A program made the translations under genes and the position numbers. Under the pieces are notes generated by a model. That model had not been told where the DNA came from. It did no database searches and was given only the letters and a program-made list of their open reading frames with translations. Shown in pieces: positions 1 to 8,719 of a stretch of 64,000 bases of DNA. The DNA comes from an uncultured Candidatus Saccharibacteria bacterium (GTDB lineage Bacteria > Patescibacteriota > Saccharimonadia > Saccharimonadales > Saccharimonadaceae), in NCBI GenBank assembly GCA_937906385.1, contig CALCYQ010000007.1:1-64000 (forward strand). Reading direction: 5' to 3'. Every line of letters starts with the position of its first letter. The stretch's first letter is position 1.

Positions 1-140
1 AGATCAAGGTCGGCGTCAGAAAGCGCGGCGGTCGTTTTAGTAAAAATTGGCGATTCAAAGAAGATGGCTGCAATTATGATTGCGGCGAAAATTTTCGCAA
101 TTTGTTTTGCGTTATTTCTTAATAATTTGATAGTCGTCAT
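1..140 (-). CDS. Partial secreted protein (N-terminus only)
   Basis: The ATG at 140-138 opens a frame that stays open to the window edge, about 46 residues. The N-terminus is a classic signal peptide: a basic stretch (KLLRNNAKQIAK), a hydrophobic core (IFAAIIIAAIFF), then a polar region near TTAALSDADLD where cleavage is likely. The start lies inside the end of the upstream PEGA gene (29 bp overlap), so the two are probably translationally coupled. The function cannot be told because the mature part is outside the window. Confidence 0.6.
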   Translation of the reverse strand, partial: MTTIKLLRNNAKQIAKIFAAIIIAAIFFESPIFTKTTAALSDADLD

Positions 141-765
141 AATTGAACCCTTTTTCTTTTAGTAGCTCTCTAGCGGTATCTACTTCGTCGAAGTTGTCAT
201 AGACAAAAAGACAGACAACTGCGTTGCAGGCTGCCTCAGTAGAAGCATTTGAGATTACCGTTTCATGGTATAGTTGCTTAGTTTCATTAGCTTCGGCAAT
301 GGAGAGATTTTGAACTTTGCTAATTGGGAGATAGTTCAAGATGTTTTGGCGCTTTTGCGATTCGGCTAGATATTTGAGGCCTTCTTCGTTTGTTGCAGTA
401 AGTTCAATGATTTTGTAGTCTTTTTTATTTTTGTCGTAGACAGCATAGTCGCCGTCGACCGGTTCAAGGAAATCATGAATGAGAAGGTTTGAGTTGGCAT
501 TAAGTTCTGCCTCGTACTCTTTAGTTTTAAAACCGTCGGCCTTGATGGTGATTTTCACCTTTCCCTTCGGAAAGGAACGATAAGAGCCGTTTTTGTAGTT
601 TTCGCCATTAATCGTAACGATGGCGGAGTCGCTTGGGGCGACCAAGATATTAATTTTTGATGATTTTAAAATATCTAGAATAATAAAAATTAATGCAACG
701 ACTGCAATTAGACCTAGAACAATTGCAATGTAGCGCTTTGGATGCGCCTTAAACCTCTCTAACAT
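112..765 (-). CDS. PEGA-domain membrane protein
   Basis: A 217-residue protein with one transmembrane segment at about residues 12-33, then a PEGA-type beta domain at about 38-95 (AIVTINGENYKNGSY, FPKGKVKITIKADGF). PEGA domains occur in surface proteins and are thought to mediate contacts in the envelope. The rest, about 96-217, is polar and alpha-helical with no recognised motif. It presumably faces outside, anchored by its N-terminus. A TATAAT lies seven bases before the ATG and there is no clear Shine-Dalgarno, so the message may be leaderless. The downstream partial secreted gene overlaps its end. Confidence 0.7.
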   Translation of the reverse strand: MLERFKAHPKRYIAIVLGLIAVVALIFIILDILKSSKINILVAPSDSAIVTINGENYKNGSYRSFPKGKVKITIKADGFKTKEYEAELNANSNLLIHDFLEPVDGDYAVYDKNKKDYKIIELTATNEEGLKYLAESQKRQNILNYLPISKVQNLSIAEANETKQLYHETVISNASTEAACNAVVCLFVYDNFDEVDTARELLKEKGFNYDDYQIIKK

Positions 766-835
766 TAATTTTATTATAATGCATATGGCAAGTTTTTTCC
801 AACAAGATTCTTCGATGTGTGACGTTTCGATTAAT

Positions 836-868
836 AAAAAATATCTCCCTGTAAGGGAGATATTTTTG
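836..868 (-). terminator. Terminator of rpsI operon
   Basis: Hairpin ATATCTCCC/GGGAGATAT with a 5-nt loop, flanked by an A run on the plus strand (U run in the minus-strand RNA). It belongs to the recurring AATATCTCC-type terminators of this window. Confidence 0.85.
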
Positions 869-878
869 CTGAGGCGTA

Positions 879-1283
879 TTAACGCTTGCTGAACTGTTCG
901 CGTTTGCGAGCGCTGCGGAGACCGTAGTGCTTGCGTTCCTTTTCGCGCGGATCACGCTTCATGAGGCCGGCCTTCTTGAGAATTGGGCGGAATTCTGGGA
1001 ATTCTGCCACAATTGCGCGAGAAATGGCGAGCTTAATGGCGTCAACCTGGCCTGCGAGACCACCACCTTTAACTAAGATGGTGATATCGTATTCCTTTTG
1101 CTTCTGAGTCATCGCGAGCGGATCAGTAATTTCAGCCATCAAGGTTTTGTTGCCGCTGAGGTATTCCAAAGCAGGCTTATTGTTGATGGTGATTTCACCT
1201 TTACCCTTGTAAAGACGGGCAGTTGCGGTAGCAGCTTTGCGGCTGCCGTCGCCGTAGGTGTACTTAGCAGTCTTAGCTGGCAT
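879..1283 (-). CDS. rpsI: 30S ribosomal protein S9
   Basis: 134 residues. The conserved body (YTYGDGSRKAATATARLY, VKGGGLAGQVDAIKLAIS) and the basic C-terminal tail ending SKR, which contacts P-site tRNA, are intact. Its start overlaps the rplM stop by one base (TAATG), the usual rplM-rpsI pair. It is the last gene of the rpoA/rplQ transcription unit and a hairpin terminator follows. Confidence 0.97.
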   Translation of the reverse strand: MPAKTAKYTYGDGSRKAATATARLYKGKGEITINNKPALEYLSGNKTLMAEITDPLAMTQKQKEYDITILVKGGGLAGQVDAIKLAISRAIVAEFPEFRPILKKAGLMKRDPREKERKHYGLRSARKREQFSKR

Positions 1284-1708
1284 TACTTAATCTCCTTTGG
1301 CGTTTGTGCCGTGTGAGCATGCTCGGCGCCCGGGAAGACGCGGAGGCGAGCTAAGCGATCGGCTTGAAGTTTATTCTTTGGAAGCATACCCTTCACTGCT
1401 TGTTCGATGGCGAGAGCTGGATCTTTCTCGATAACTTCAGCGAGAGTGAGATCAGTCAAACCGCCTGGGAAACCAGAGTGACGATAGTAGTGCTTGTCGG
1501 TCATCTTTTCGCCGGTGACTTTGAGGTTCTTGGCGTTGATAACGACTACATAGTCGCCGTTGTCGGTATGTGGGGTGTAGGTAACTTTGGATTTACCTTG
1601 TAATTTGTCCGCAACCACAACAGCGAGCTTGCCGAGCGGCAAGGTAGAAGCGTCGATAATCCACCATTCGCGACTAACTTCAGAGGATTTTTGGCTATAA
1701 GTTTTCAT
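1283..1708 (-). CDS. rplM: 50S ribosomal protein L13
   Basis: 141 residues. Family features are clear: WWIIDASTLPLGKLAVVVAD at the N-terminus and YRHSGFPGGL in the middle. L13 is an early assembly protein of the large subunit. Two bases separate it from rplQ upstream and it is coupled to rpsI by a one-base overlap. It follows rpoA-rplQ, an extended alpha operon. Confidence 0.97.
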   Translation of the reverse strand: MKTYSQKSSEVSREWWIIDASTLPLGKLAVVVADKLQGKSKVTYTPHTDNGDYVVVINAKNLKVTGEKMTDKHYYRHSGFPGGLTDLTLAEVIEKDPALAIEQAVKGMLPKNKLQADRLARLRVFPGAEHAHTAQTPKEIK

Positions 1709-1710
1709 AC

Positions 1711-2133
1711 TTATTTATCCTCCTTTTTAGCTGCCTTAGCTGGAGCTTTGGTAGATTCTTCTGCGACTGGCTCGGTAATTTCATCTACGAAAGAGATTGT
1801 AGCCATTTCGGCGTTATCGCCACGGCGGTAACCGGTGCGCTCAATTTTGAGGTAGCCACTGTTACGCTTAACTTGTGGGGCGATATTGTCGACGAGATCG
1901 TTGCCGATGAATTGATCATCCAAGCGCGCGATGACGAGACGGCGGGAAGCCAAATCGCCTTTCTTTGCGATGGTAATCAACTTCTCTGCTGGGCGACGAA
2001 TTTCTTTGGCCTTAGCTAAGGTAGTATTGATTGACTTATATTTAAACAAGGAGCGCATCAAACCGCGTGTTAGTGCAGTACGCTGGTCGTTTTCGCGACC
2101 GAACTTGCGCCCTTTATATCCATGGCGATGCAT
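1711..2133 (-). CDS. rplQ: 50S ribosomal protein L17
   Basis: 140 residues. It starts MHRHGYKGRKFGRENDQR with the conserved TRGLMRSLFKYKSINTTLAK segment. A C-terminal tail of about 20 residues rich in Ala, Glu and Lys extends past the core, a habit seen in many ribosomal proteins of this window. It starts immediately after the rpoA stop. Confidence 0.97.
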   Translation of the reverse strand: MHRHGYKGRKFGRENDQRTALTRGLMRSLFKYKSINTTLAKAKEIRRPAEKLITIAKKGDLASRRLVIARLDDQFIGNDLVDNIAPQVKRNSGYLKIERTGYRRGDNAEMATISFVDEITEPVAEESTKAPAKAAKKEDK

Positions 2134-3057
2134 TTAGACTTTTAACTCCGTAAGTTTTTCGCGAACCTCATCGAGAGCCTTAGCGCCGAAGCCCTTCAAC
2201 TCTTTAAGGTCGCTTTCTGATAATACGACGAGATCGCGTACGGTATGAATGTCATTGTTAATCAATGCATTGGCGGTACGTGCCGACAAGCCGAGCTCCT
2301 CGATTGGAAGCATGAGGCCAGATTCGTCTTCGGCTTTGCTTGCGGTCGGTGCTGGTGCGGATTCGACCGTAGTGCTACCGGCAAGCGCTTTATATTGGTT
2401 TACTAAGATAGCGGCAGCCTCTTCGAAAGCTTCACGTGGGGTGATGGTACCATCGGTATCAATCGTGAGCGTGAGCTGTTGGAGGTTAGTATCTTGACCA
2501 ACACGAGTGTTCTCAGCATTGTAACGAACGCGAAGTACTGGCGTAAAGACGGCGTCGAGAGCGATCATATCGCTATGGATGCGGTCTGCGCTAGATTGTT
2601 CGATGCTGAGGTAGCCACGACCGGTGTCGACAACCATGTCCATCTTCAAAGTGAATTTTGGATCATCAATGTTGCAGATAACCTGTTGTGGGTTGGCGAT
2701 TTCGAGCTCGGCTGGGAGTTTAATGTCGCCAGCGAGGACGGTGCCAGTGCCTTTCTTTTCGAGATGAATCTCGACTGGGGCGTCGGAGTGAGACTTGATA
2801 TGAATGTTTTTAAGATTCAACATGATGTCGACGGTGTCTTCGACGATGCCTGGAATGGCACTAAATTCATGGGTGGTGCCTTCAATGCGGAAAGCAGTGA
2901 TGGCTGCACCTTTAATACTGGATAGAAGAACACGACGGAGGGAGTTACCAAGAGTGTTACCGTAGCCGTAGTAAAGTGGCTTGATAACAAAGCTGGAACT
3001 GTTCTCACCAAGGTCCTTGATTTCTGCTAGTTCTGCTTCGTGAATAACTTTTGTCAT
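2134..3057 (-). CDS. rpoA: RNA polymerase alpha subunit
   Basis: 307 residues, near normal length. The N-terminal domain carries the dimerisation core (YGNTLGNSLRRVLLSS). After an Ala/Pro-rich linker at about 235-250, the C-terminal domain has the helix-hairpin-helix signature (ELGLSARTANALINN, ELKGFGAKALDEVREKL) that binds UP elements and activators. The alpha-CTD is present, so transcription regulation through it should be possible. It sits between rpsD and rplQ in the standard alpha-operon order. Confidence 0.98.
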   Translation of the reverse strand: MTKVIHEAELAEIKDLGENSSSFVIKPLYYGYGNTLGNSLRRVLLSSIKGAAITAFRIEGTTHEFSAIPGIVEDTVDIMLNLKNIHIKSHSDAPVEIHLEKKGTGTVLAGDIKLPAELEIANPQQVICNIDDPKFTLKMDMVVDTGRGYLSIEQSSADRIHSDMIALDAVFTPVLRVRYNAENTRVGQDTNLQQLTLTIDTDGTITPREAFEEAAAILVNQYKALAGSTTVESAPAPTASKAEDESGLMLPIEELGLSARTANALINNDIHTVRDLVVLSESDLKELKGFGAKALDEVREKLTELKV

Positions 3058-3066
3058 AGTTCTCCT

Positions 3067-3684
3067 TTAGCGTGAGTAATACTCGACGATTAATTGTTCG
3101 TTGATGCCCACCTCAGCTTCTTCGCGCTTTGGCGTACCAGTAATTTCAATTTTCATTTTCTTAACGTCGGCTTTCATCCAAGACAATGGTGCCTGGCTAG
3201 CAGCACCAGCGACGTTAGCAAGATTTACGAAATAGCTGTTTTTCTTTGATTTTGGACGAACTTCGAGGACATCGCCAGGATTGAGACGAATCGATGGGAT
3301 GTCGACGCGCTTACCATTAAGCGTGAAATGGCCGTGAGAAACGAGCTGACGAGCGGCGCGACGGGTGGTCGCAAAGCCGGCACGATAAACGACGTTGTCT
3401 GCACGACGTTCGAGATATTGTAAGAGTAATTCGCCAGTCATGCCTTCGGAGCGTTGTGCTTCGCGCATGAGTTTAGCAAATTGAGCTTCGAGCAAGCCGT
3501 AAATGCGGCGAACTTTCTGCTTTTCGCGGAGCTGAGTCAAGTAAAGGCTACCACCGCGTACGCGCATATCTGCGTGTTGACCAGGAATACCGGTCTTCTT
3601 TGCCATGATTTTCTGTGCTTTTGGAGCAAGCGCATAACCTTCACGGCGAGATTGCTTACCAATAGGTTGTGTATCGCGTGCCAT
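3067..3684 (-). CDS. rpsD: 30S ribosomal protein S4
   Basis: 205 residues with the S4 RNA-binding domain (ERRADNVVYRAGFATTRRAA, SHGHFTLNGKRVDIPS). It contains no cysteine, so it is the zinc-free form. S4 nucleates assembly of the 30S 5' domain. Its start overlaps the rpsK stop by one base. Confidence 0.97.
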   Translation of the reverse strand: MARDTQPIGKQSRREGYALAPKAQKIMAKKTGIPGQHADMRVRGGSLYLTQLREKQKVRRIYGLLEAQFAKLMREAQRSEGMTGELLLQYLERRADNVVYRAGFATTRRAARQLVSHGHFTLNGKRVDIPSIRLNPGDVLEVRPKSKKNSYFVNLANVAGAASQAPLSWMKADVKKMKIEITGTPKREEAEVGINEQLIVEYYSR

Positions 3685-4121
3685 TACGGTTTCCTCTCTC
3701 CCTTCGGACGGCAGCCGCCGTGTGGAATTGGCGTCTTGTCCGTAATGCTGTTAATAGAAATACCCATCGTGCTGAAGGCGCGGATGGCGCTATCGCGACC
3801 AAGACCGATACCTTTGACGAAGACATCGACACTATTCATGCCGTGATCGCGTTTGGCAATTTCGGCAACTTTTTCGGCGGCGATTTGGGCTGCGTAAGCA
3901 GTACCCTTCTTAGAACCGCGGAAACCGTTAGCGCCAGCGGAAGAAGCGGCGAGGATTTCGCCTTTCTTGTCGGTAACGCTTACGATAGTGTTATTAAAGG
4001 TTGCTTGAATATGCACTTCGCCAGCTTGTACGATGCGTTTGCCCTTTTTGCCTTTAGCTTTTGGGGCTGCTGCTTTTGGCTCCATCTCGGGAGCTGTATT
4101 GACTGTTGTATCTTCTGCCAT
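3684..4121 (-). CDS. rpsK: 30S ribosomal protein S11
   Basis: 145 residues. An Ala/Lys-rich N-terminal extension of about 25 residues precedes the conserved core (VHIQATFNNTIVSVTDKKGE). The C-terminus has TDKTPIPHGGCRPKGERKP, the normal S11 end. It lies between rpsM and rpsD. Confidence 0.97.
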   Translation of the reverse strand: MAEDTTVNTAPEMEPKAAAPKAKGKKGKRIVQAGEVHIQATFNNTIVSVTDKKGEILAASSAGANGFRGSKKGTAYAAQIAAEKVAEIAKRDHGMNSVDVFVKGIGLGRDSAIRAFSTMGISINSITDKTPIPHGGCRPKGERKP

Positions 4122-4136
4122 AATTTACTCCTTTGA

Positions 4137-4523
4137 TTAAGTCTTACTTGCTGCTTTTGGTTGAGCGCCGCCGACGGCGATAGCTTTACCTTTGCGAGTG
4201 CGCGCATTCGTGCGGGTGCGCTGACCGTTGACTGGTAAACCTGCCTTGTGGCGGAGGCCCTTATAGGAATTAATATCCTTGATGCGTTTGATATTGTTTG
4301 TTACGAGGCGCTTTAGGTCACCCTCAACGGAATATTTGCTAGAAATAATATCGTTAAGTTTCTGTTCCTGAGCCTCGGTGAGATCTTTCACCCGAGTGGT
4401 CGGCTCAATTTTAGCCGCCGCAAGGATGGCTTTGCTAGTGGTGCGACCGATACCATAAACGTAAGTAAGTGCAATCCACACTTGCTTTTCGCTTGGAATC
4501 GTAACACCGGCGATTCTTGCCAT
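4137..4523 (-). CDS. rpsM: 30S ribosomal protein S13
   Basis: 128 residues, from [20 protein letters not shown] with the helix-hairpin-helix ([12 protein letters not shown]) to the basic tail ([18 protein letters not shown]). S13 bridges the 30S head with the 50S subunit. Two bases separate its start from the rpmJ stop. Confidence 0.97.
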   Translation of the reverse strand: MARIAGVTIPSEKQVWIALTYVYGIGRTTSKAILAAAKIEPTTRVKDLTEAQEQKLNDIISSKYSVEGDLKRLVTNNIKRIKDINSYKGLRHKAGLPVNGQRTRTNARTRKGKAIAVGGAQPKAASKT

Positions 4524-4525
4524 GC

Positions 4526-4642
4526 TTAACCCTGCCTTTGTTTATTCTTAGGTTTCTTCTTGTTAATGATACGAAGCACACCTTTGCGGCGCACAATGAT
4601 ATCATCAGGGCTGATTTTCTTTACACTAGCACGAACTTTCAT
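4526..4642 (-). CDS. rpmJ: 50S ribosomal protein L36, cysteine-free form
   Basis: 38 codons, recognised from [10 protein letters not shown] at the start, [20 protein letters not shown] later and QG at the end. The usual zinc-ribbon Cys/His residues are replaced (for example the ICRNC segment is ISPDD here), so this is the zinc-independent version. It sits in the normal place directly before rpsM. A GAAAGG Shine-Dalgarno lies upstream of the ATG. Confidence 0.92.
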   Translation of the reverse strand: MKVRASVKKISPDDIIVRRKGVLRIINKKKPKNKQRQG

Positions 4643-4683
4643 GTATTGAAAATTACCTTTCTGAAAGCATCGGTTCTAAAATG

Positions 4684-4706
4684 CCCGGATAATAAAATAT
4701 CCGAGA
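4684..4706 (-). terminator. Terminator-like hairpin after infA
   Basis: CGGATA/TATCCG stem in the infA-rpmJ gap, followed on the minus strand by CATTTTAG. It is weak and may be a partial terminator. Confidence 0.5.
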
Positions 4707-4735
4707 GTTTTTAGTTTTCTCGCTTTCGCTTAAAT

Positions 4736-5020
4736 TTAATCTTTTTGGCGGTAGCTGATGCGACCCTTTGTGAGATCGTAAGGGGTCAATTCAACATCCA
4801 CCTTATCGCCTGGCACGAGACGGATATAATTCTTACGCATTTTACCCGACATGTGAGCGATAATAATATGGCCATTCTCAAGCTCCACGCGGAATTTAGT
4901 CCCCGGTAGGGTTTCAACAACCTTTCCGGAAAGCTTAATAACTTCCTTCTTACTTTTTGCGCCAGCTGAAAATTCAGCGTCTCTCTTGGCGACTTTTGTC
5001 GGTTTCTTGTGACTAGCCAT
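4736..5020 (-). CDS. infA: Translation initiation factor IF-1
   Basis: 94 residues: a Lys-rich N-terminal extension of about 22, then a complete S1/OB fold ([39 protein letters not shown]). IF-1 binds the 30S A site during initiation. As in most bacteria it precedes rpmJ-rpsM. It is separated from secY and the sortase-like gene by a hairpin terminator, so it probably starts its own transcript. Confidence 0.96.
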   Translation of the reverse strand: MASHKKPTKVAKRDAEFSAGAKSKKEVIKLSGKVVETLPGTKFRVELENGHIIIAHMSGKMRKNYIRLVPGDKVDVELTPYDLTKGRISYRQKD

Positions 5021-5041
5021 AAATTACCTCGTCATTGTATC

Positions 5042-5080
5042 AAAAAAAGCGCGAAAAGTAAAGCATATTTCACGCTTTTT
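5042..5080 (-). terminator. Terminator after secY unit
   Basis: Imperfect hairpin (AAAGCGTGAAA / TTTCGCGCTTT in RNA sense) followed by a run of seven T on the minus strand, between the sortase-like gene and infA. Confidence 0.7.
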
Positions 5081-5086
5081 GTAGAG

Positions 5087-5764
5087 TTATTTTAAGACGG
5101 CGCGCAGCATTACGATCGATTCATATTCGTTATCGTCTTCGCTGGCGCGCACTGTAACGAGGCTGAGGGTTTCTTTATCGTCAATACAACGTTGGACGCC
5201 GCTGAGCTTATTGCTTGCTTCTGATGCGTCAATAATTTGCAAATCTGCCACGGTATAGGTAAATTTTTCACCATCGCCACGTTCGATAGTGATTTCGTCG
5301 CCATTTTCGAGGCTGTCAAGATTGGCAAAAATGCCAGGTTTGGTCTTGCCGCGCGATAGGCCGCTAATTAAGATGTCGCCACCGGAGCCAGGCGCACTAG
5401 AACCTGAAAACCACGCTGCATCGTAAATGATATTTGGCATTGGTAAAGTATTTAGATTGACGGCCGATTCGCGTACGCGAGCATGAACCTCAAGGCGCGG
5501 AATGTCGATATAGCGCGGGATATTTGCGCCGGCTTGATATTCGGCTACTTCCTCGGCGGTTGGTTCGAATTCTGATGGAGACAAGACGGTCTCGATCTTA
5601 GTTACGACAACGTCGGTCTTGGCGCGAGTTTCGTTGCTTTTGTCGTGGTAATATCCGCGTTCCCAAATGAAGACCTTAATAAGGCCAATGGCTATTATCG
5701 CTACTAGTGCCCACCCTAGTATCTTGCCGATATTACTTAGTCTGCGATCTATTTTGAGTGCCAT
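5087..5764 (-). CDS. Sortase-fold membrane protein lacking catalytic residues
   Basis: 225 residues. One transmembrane helix at about 14-33, then a sortase beta-barrel: IPRYIDIPRLEVHARV (about 82-97), DAAWFSGSSAPGSGGD (115-130), PGIFANLDSLENGDEITI (143-160) and TLSLVTVRA (199-207). In active class D/E/F sortases the strand ending LAGH carries the catalytic His; here it is ISGL (Leu136). The TLxTC motif carries the Cys; here it is LVTV (Val205). The catalytic Arg near the C-terminus is not evident either. It is therefore probably a non-catalytic sortase-like protein. Its ATG overlaps the secY stop by one base, so it is co-translated with the translocon channel. A structural or substrate-binding role at the export site is an inference. 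Confidence 0.75.
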   Translation of the reverse strand: MALKIDRRLSNIGKILGWALVAIIAIGLIKVFIWERGYYHDKSNETRAKTDVVVTKIETVLSPSEFEPTAEEVAEYQAGANIPRYIDIPRLEVHARVRESAVNLNTLPMPNIIYDAAWFSGSSAPGSGGDILISGLSRGKTKPGIFANLDSLENGDEITIERGDGEKFTYTVADLQIIDASEASNKLSGVQRCIDDKETLSLVTVRASEDDNEYESIVMLRAVLK

Positions 5765-7176
5765 TATTGATAATCGTCGTATGTTACCATTAGTGCGCGT
5801 GAGTTAAGTTGACGCAAGTTTTCGAGAGCGACAGTGACTACGATGAGAAGTCCCGTACCGGAAATTGATAAGCCAAGTGGATAACCGAGTGTGACGATGA
5901 AGATATAGTCGACAATATAAGGCAACATCGCAATAAGGCCAAGTGCGAGCGCACCAAAGAGGTTGAGGCGATTGACGACCTTATTGAAGTATTTCTCGGT
6001 CTGTTTACCAGGGCGCACACCTTCGATGAAGCCACCTTGTTTTTGGAGGTTTTCGGCGATTTCTTGAGCGTTAAAGACGATGCTGGTGTAGAAATAGGTA
6101 AACATTACAACTAGCAAGAAGTATAGCACTGGATAAATGAAATCGGTTCCCTGAATACCGATAGCGGCATCGTAAGTAGATGCGCTCGGTGCGGAGAACC
6201 AGGAAATCATGTTTGCGGCGATGGTACTATTTGGGTCGGCTTTGAGAATGAGCTGACCGATGAAAGCTGGGACGGATAGGAAAGCGACGGCAAAGATAAC
6301 CGGAACGACGCCGGCGGCAATGAGTTTGATTGGCATGATAGATTTAATACCACCATAGGCACTGTTGCCGTGGACGCGCTTAGCGTAATTGATAGTAATA
6401 ATACGTTGCGCTTCATTAATCTTAATAAGAATATAGATAACTATAATGAGACCGACGGTGAGGCCAAGCATAATGAAGAACATGGTTGGATTAACCGGAA
6501 TATTGAGCCAACCGAAGAGGTCGAGCGTGCCTTCTGATGTGTCGAAAAGCTGTTGCGTCATCGAGGCAAAAGTGCGCGGGAAGGCAGAGACGATGCTACA
6601 GAAGATGACCGTAGAGATACCGTTACCGATGCCTTGCTCAGTAATGAGCTCGCCGAGCCACATTAAGAGAATGGAGCCGGCGGTCATGGCGGCAATAGCG
6701 AGCGCCCATTCTTGGAAGGTAGGGGCGATCGTTCCGGTAGTACCGGCAGCGAGCACTTCTTGGAATAAGATATAGATATATGCAATTGATTGCAAGATGG
6801 CAAGAGGTACGGTTAAGATGCGGGTCCATTGGCTGATTTTGCGACGGCCAGTTTCACCATCGTTGTTTAACTCTTCCATGCGCGGGATGGCTTTCGTAAG
6901 TAGTTGCATAACGATGGATGCGGTAATATATGGAGACAAGCCGACAAGAATGATGCTGAAGTTGGTTAAACCGCCACCGGAAATTAAGTTGATAAAGCCG
7001 CCCAAATCCGTGCCGGAGATGAGATTATCCACTGCTTGGCGGAAGGTTGTTGCGTCGCCGAGTGGGACTGGAATATGTGCGAGCAAGCGGTAAGCAATCA
7101 AAATACCAATGACTGCAAAGATGCGCTTGCGCATGTCCTTGTTCTTGAAGGACCGGAAAATCGTCTTAAAATTCAT
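5764..7176 (-). CDS. secY: Preprotein translocase subunit SecY
   Basis: 470 residues with about ten membrane helices. Recognised by the plug and TM2 region (GGGLTNFSIILVGLSPYITA), GELITEQGIGNGIS, and the cytoplasmic loop with KRVHGNSAYGG. SecY forms the protein-conducting channel with SecE, which is at 52335 here. A Shine-Dalgarno (AGAGG) precedes the ATG and there is a terminator between rplO and secY, so it has its own promoter (a TATAAT-like box about 20 bases upstream). It is coupled to the sortase-like gene. Confidence 0.98.
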   Translation of the reverse strand: MNFKTIFRSFKNKDMRKRIFAVIGILIAYRLLAHIPVPLGDATTFRQAVDNLISGTDLGGFINLISGGGLTNFSIILVGLSPYITASIVMQLLTKAIPRMEELNNDGETGRRKISQWTRILTVPLAILQSIAYIYILFQEVLAAGTTGTIAPTFQEWALAIAAMTAGSILLMWLGELITEQGIGNGISTVIFCSIVSAFPRTFASMTQQLFDTSEGTLDLFGWLNIPVNPTMFFIMLGLTVGLIIVIYILIKINEAQRIITINYAKRVHGNSAYGGIKSIMPIKLIAAGVVPVIFAVAFLSVPAFIGQLILKADPNSTIAANMISWFSAPSASTYDAAIGIQGTDFIYPVLYFLLVVMFTYFYTSIVFNAQEIAENLQKQGGFIEGVRPGKQTEKYFNKVVNRLNLFGALALGLIAMLPYIVDYIFIVTLGYPLGLSISGTGLLIVVTVALENLRQLNSRALMVTYDDYQ

Positions 7177-7210
7177 GATACCTCTTATTTACTCTTATTA
7201 TATTATCATA

Positions 7211-7246
7211 AAAAATACCCCCTGTGTAGCACAAGGGGCACTTTTT
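7211..7246 (-). terminator. Terminator of rplF-rplO unit
   Basis: Stem TGCCCC...GGGGGTA followed by a T run on the minus strand, between rplO and secY. Confidence 0.75.
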
Positions 7247-7260
7247 GTCAGAATATTTAA

Positions 7261-7728
7261 TTATTCTTCGGTAGATTGCTTTACACGAGCTGGAGTTGCA
7301 ACTTTCTTGAAGCTGCCGCCGGCTTTCTTGATAGCTTCGATAGCAGATTTGCTAGCGAATTGCGTAGAAAGATCGATTTTGGCGGTAACTTCGCCGCGAG
7401 TGATAACCTTGACGCTAGCGTATGGATTAGCGATGAGGTTAGCTTCGGCGAGAGTAAAGTTGTCAACTTTGCCCTTAAGGCCGTTGAGATTGTCGGTATA
7501 GACAACTTGAGCCTTGGCGTGAATACTCTTGAAGCCTTTGAGCTTCGGGATGGCTTGCATAATTGCGCGCTGGCCACCCATGAAGCCTGCTGGCAATTTG
7601 TGATGACCAGTACGGGATTTTTGGCCCTTGGTGCCACGACCGGCAGTCTTGCCTTGGCCGGCGGAAATACCGCGGCCAACGCGCTTGCGATCAGCGTTCT
7701 TCGAAACGACTAATTCGTTGTATTTCAT
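7261..7728 (-). CDS. rplO: 50S ribosomal protein L15
   Basis: 155 residues. It has the Gly-rich N-terminal arm (KRVGRGISAGQGKTAGRGTK) and GFMGGQ typical of L15. The rpsE stop is immediately followed by this ATG. rpmD (L30), which normally lies between rpsE and rplO, is absent, as known for the Candidate Phyla Radiation. Confidence 0.97.
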   Translation of the reverse strand: MKYNELVVSKNADRKRVGRGISAGQGKTAGRGTKGQKSRTGHHKLPAGFMGGQRAIMQAIPKLKGFKSIHAKAQVVYTDNLNGLKGKVDNFTLAEANLIANPYASVKVITRGEVTAKIDLSTQFASKSAIEAIKKAGGSFKKVATPARVKQSTEE

Positions 7729-8385
7729 TTATTTATCCTCCTTTTTGGCGGATTTTTCGGCTTTCTCAGCTGGAGCAGCTTTCTTTTCAGCGCCATTCCA
7801 TTCGGAGCGTGGAACTTGTTGCTTCAAACCTTCCATGACGGCGTAAGCGATGTTGGCCTTGTTGGTGGAGCCGAGAGACTTGGAAATCAAGTTCTTGATG
7901 CCGGTAAGACCAATAATTGAACGGACGACACCGCCGGCGATAATACCAGTACCAGGGGCAGCCGGCTTCATGAGGACATGAGCGCCAGTAACTTTGGTTT
8001 CAACTTCGTGACAGATTGTTTCGCCATTCATGTTGATGGTAATCATATTCTTCTTTGCGCGGCGTTCAGCTTTTTGGACGGCGCTTGTGACATCGTTGCC
8101 CTTTGCGAGGCCGACGCCAACTTTGTTCTTGTGGTTACCAATTGCTACGAGAGCCTGGAAGCGCATACGGCGACCGCCAGCGACGGTGCGAGAAACGCGG
8201 TTGATGGAGATATTGACGGAGTCAAACTCTTTCTTGGTTTCTTCGGCTGCGCGGCGGTTGCGGCGATTGTCGCGACGGCGACCGCGGAATTCGCGCTCGG
8301 CTTTCGCTTCTTTGGCAGCCGCAGCTTCGTTCGTAAGCTTGGTAGTACCAGCTTGGTTGATGACTTTTGGTTGCTTCTTATCCAT
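7729..8385 (-). CDS. rpsE: 30S ribosomal protein S5
   Basis: 218 residues from ATG at 8385. An in-frame ATG 11 codons upstream would overlap rplR; the chosen start follows rplR by one base and has a GGAG eight bases upstream. An Arg/Glu-rich N-terminal extension precedes the double-stranded RNA-binding domain (VNISINRVSRTVAGGRRMRF) and the C-terminal domain (GTGIIAGGVVRSIIGLTGI). S5 acts in decoding accuracy. The C-terminus is Lys/Glu-rich. Confidence 0.96.
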   Translation of the reverse strand: MDKKQPKVINQAGTTKLTNEAAAAKEAKAEREFRGRRRDNRRNRRAAEETKKEFDSVNISINRVSRTVAGGRRMRFQALVAIGNHKNKVGVGLAKGNDVTSAVQKAERRAKKNMITINMNGETICHEVETKVTGAHVLMKPAAPGTGIIAGGVVRSIIGLTGIKNLISKSLGSTNKANIAYAVMEGLKQQVPRSEWNGAEKKAAPAEKAEKSAKKEDK

Positions 8386-8386
8386 A

Positions 8387-8716
8387 TTAGAACTCCAATC
8401 CTTCCTTGCGGGCGGCATCAGCGAGAGCTTTCATGCGACCTGCATAAAGGCGTGCACCGCGATCGAAAACAACCTTTTCAATCTTGGCTTTCTTTGCTTT
8501 CTTGGCAATTTCTGCACCAATATAAGCGGCGAGTTCGGTCTTGCTACCCTTTTGCTTGCTGCCAACGGTGGTGGCGTAGCAAAGGGTGTTGCCCTTATCG
8601 TCGTCGATAATTTGAGCAGAAACATGCATGTTGCTGATATTTACGCTAAGGCGTGGGCGTTCAGCGGTGCCATGAATCTTCGCACGGGTGCGATTCGCTC
8701 TAAATTCTGCTTTCAT
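8387..8716 (-). CDS. rplR: 50S ribosomal protein L18
   Basis: 109 residues, the 5S rRNA-binding protein. Core motifs: RPRLSVNISNMHVSAQIIDD and VVFDRGARLYAGRMKALADA. The N-terminus is short. It lies between rplF (3 nt) and rpsE (1 nt). Confidence 0.97.
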   Translation of the reverse strand: MKAEFRANRTRAKIHGTAERPRLSVNISNMHVSAQIIDDDKGNTLCYATTVGSKQKGSKTELAAYIGAEIAKKAKKAKIEKVVFDRGARLYAGRMKALADAARKEGLEF

Positions 8717-8719
8717 GGT

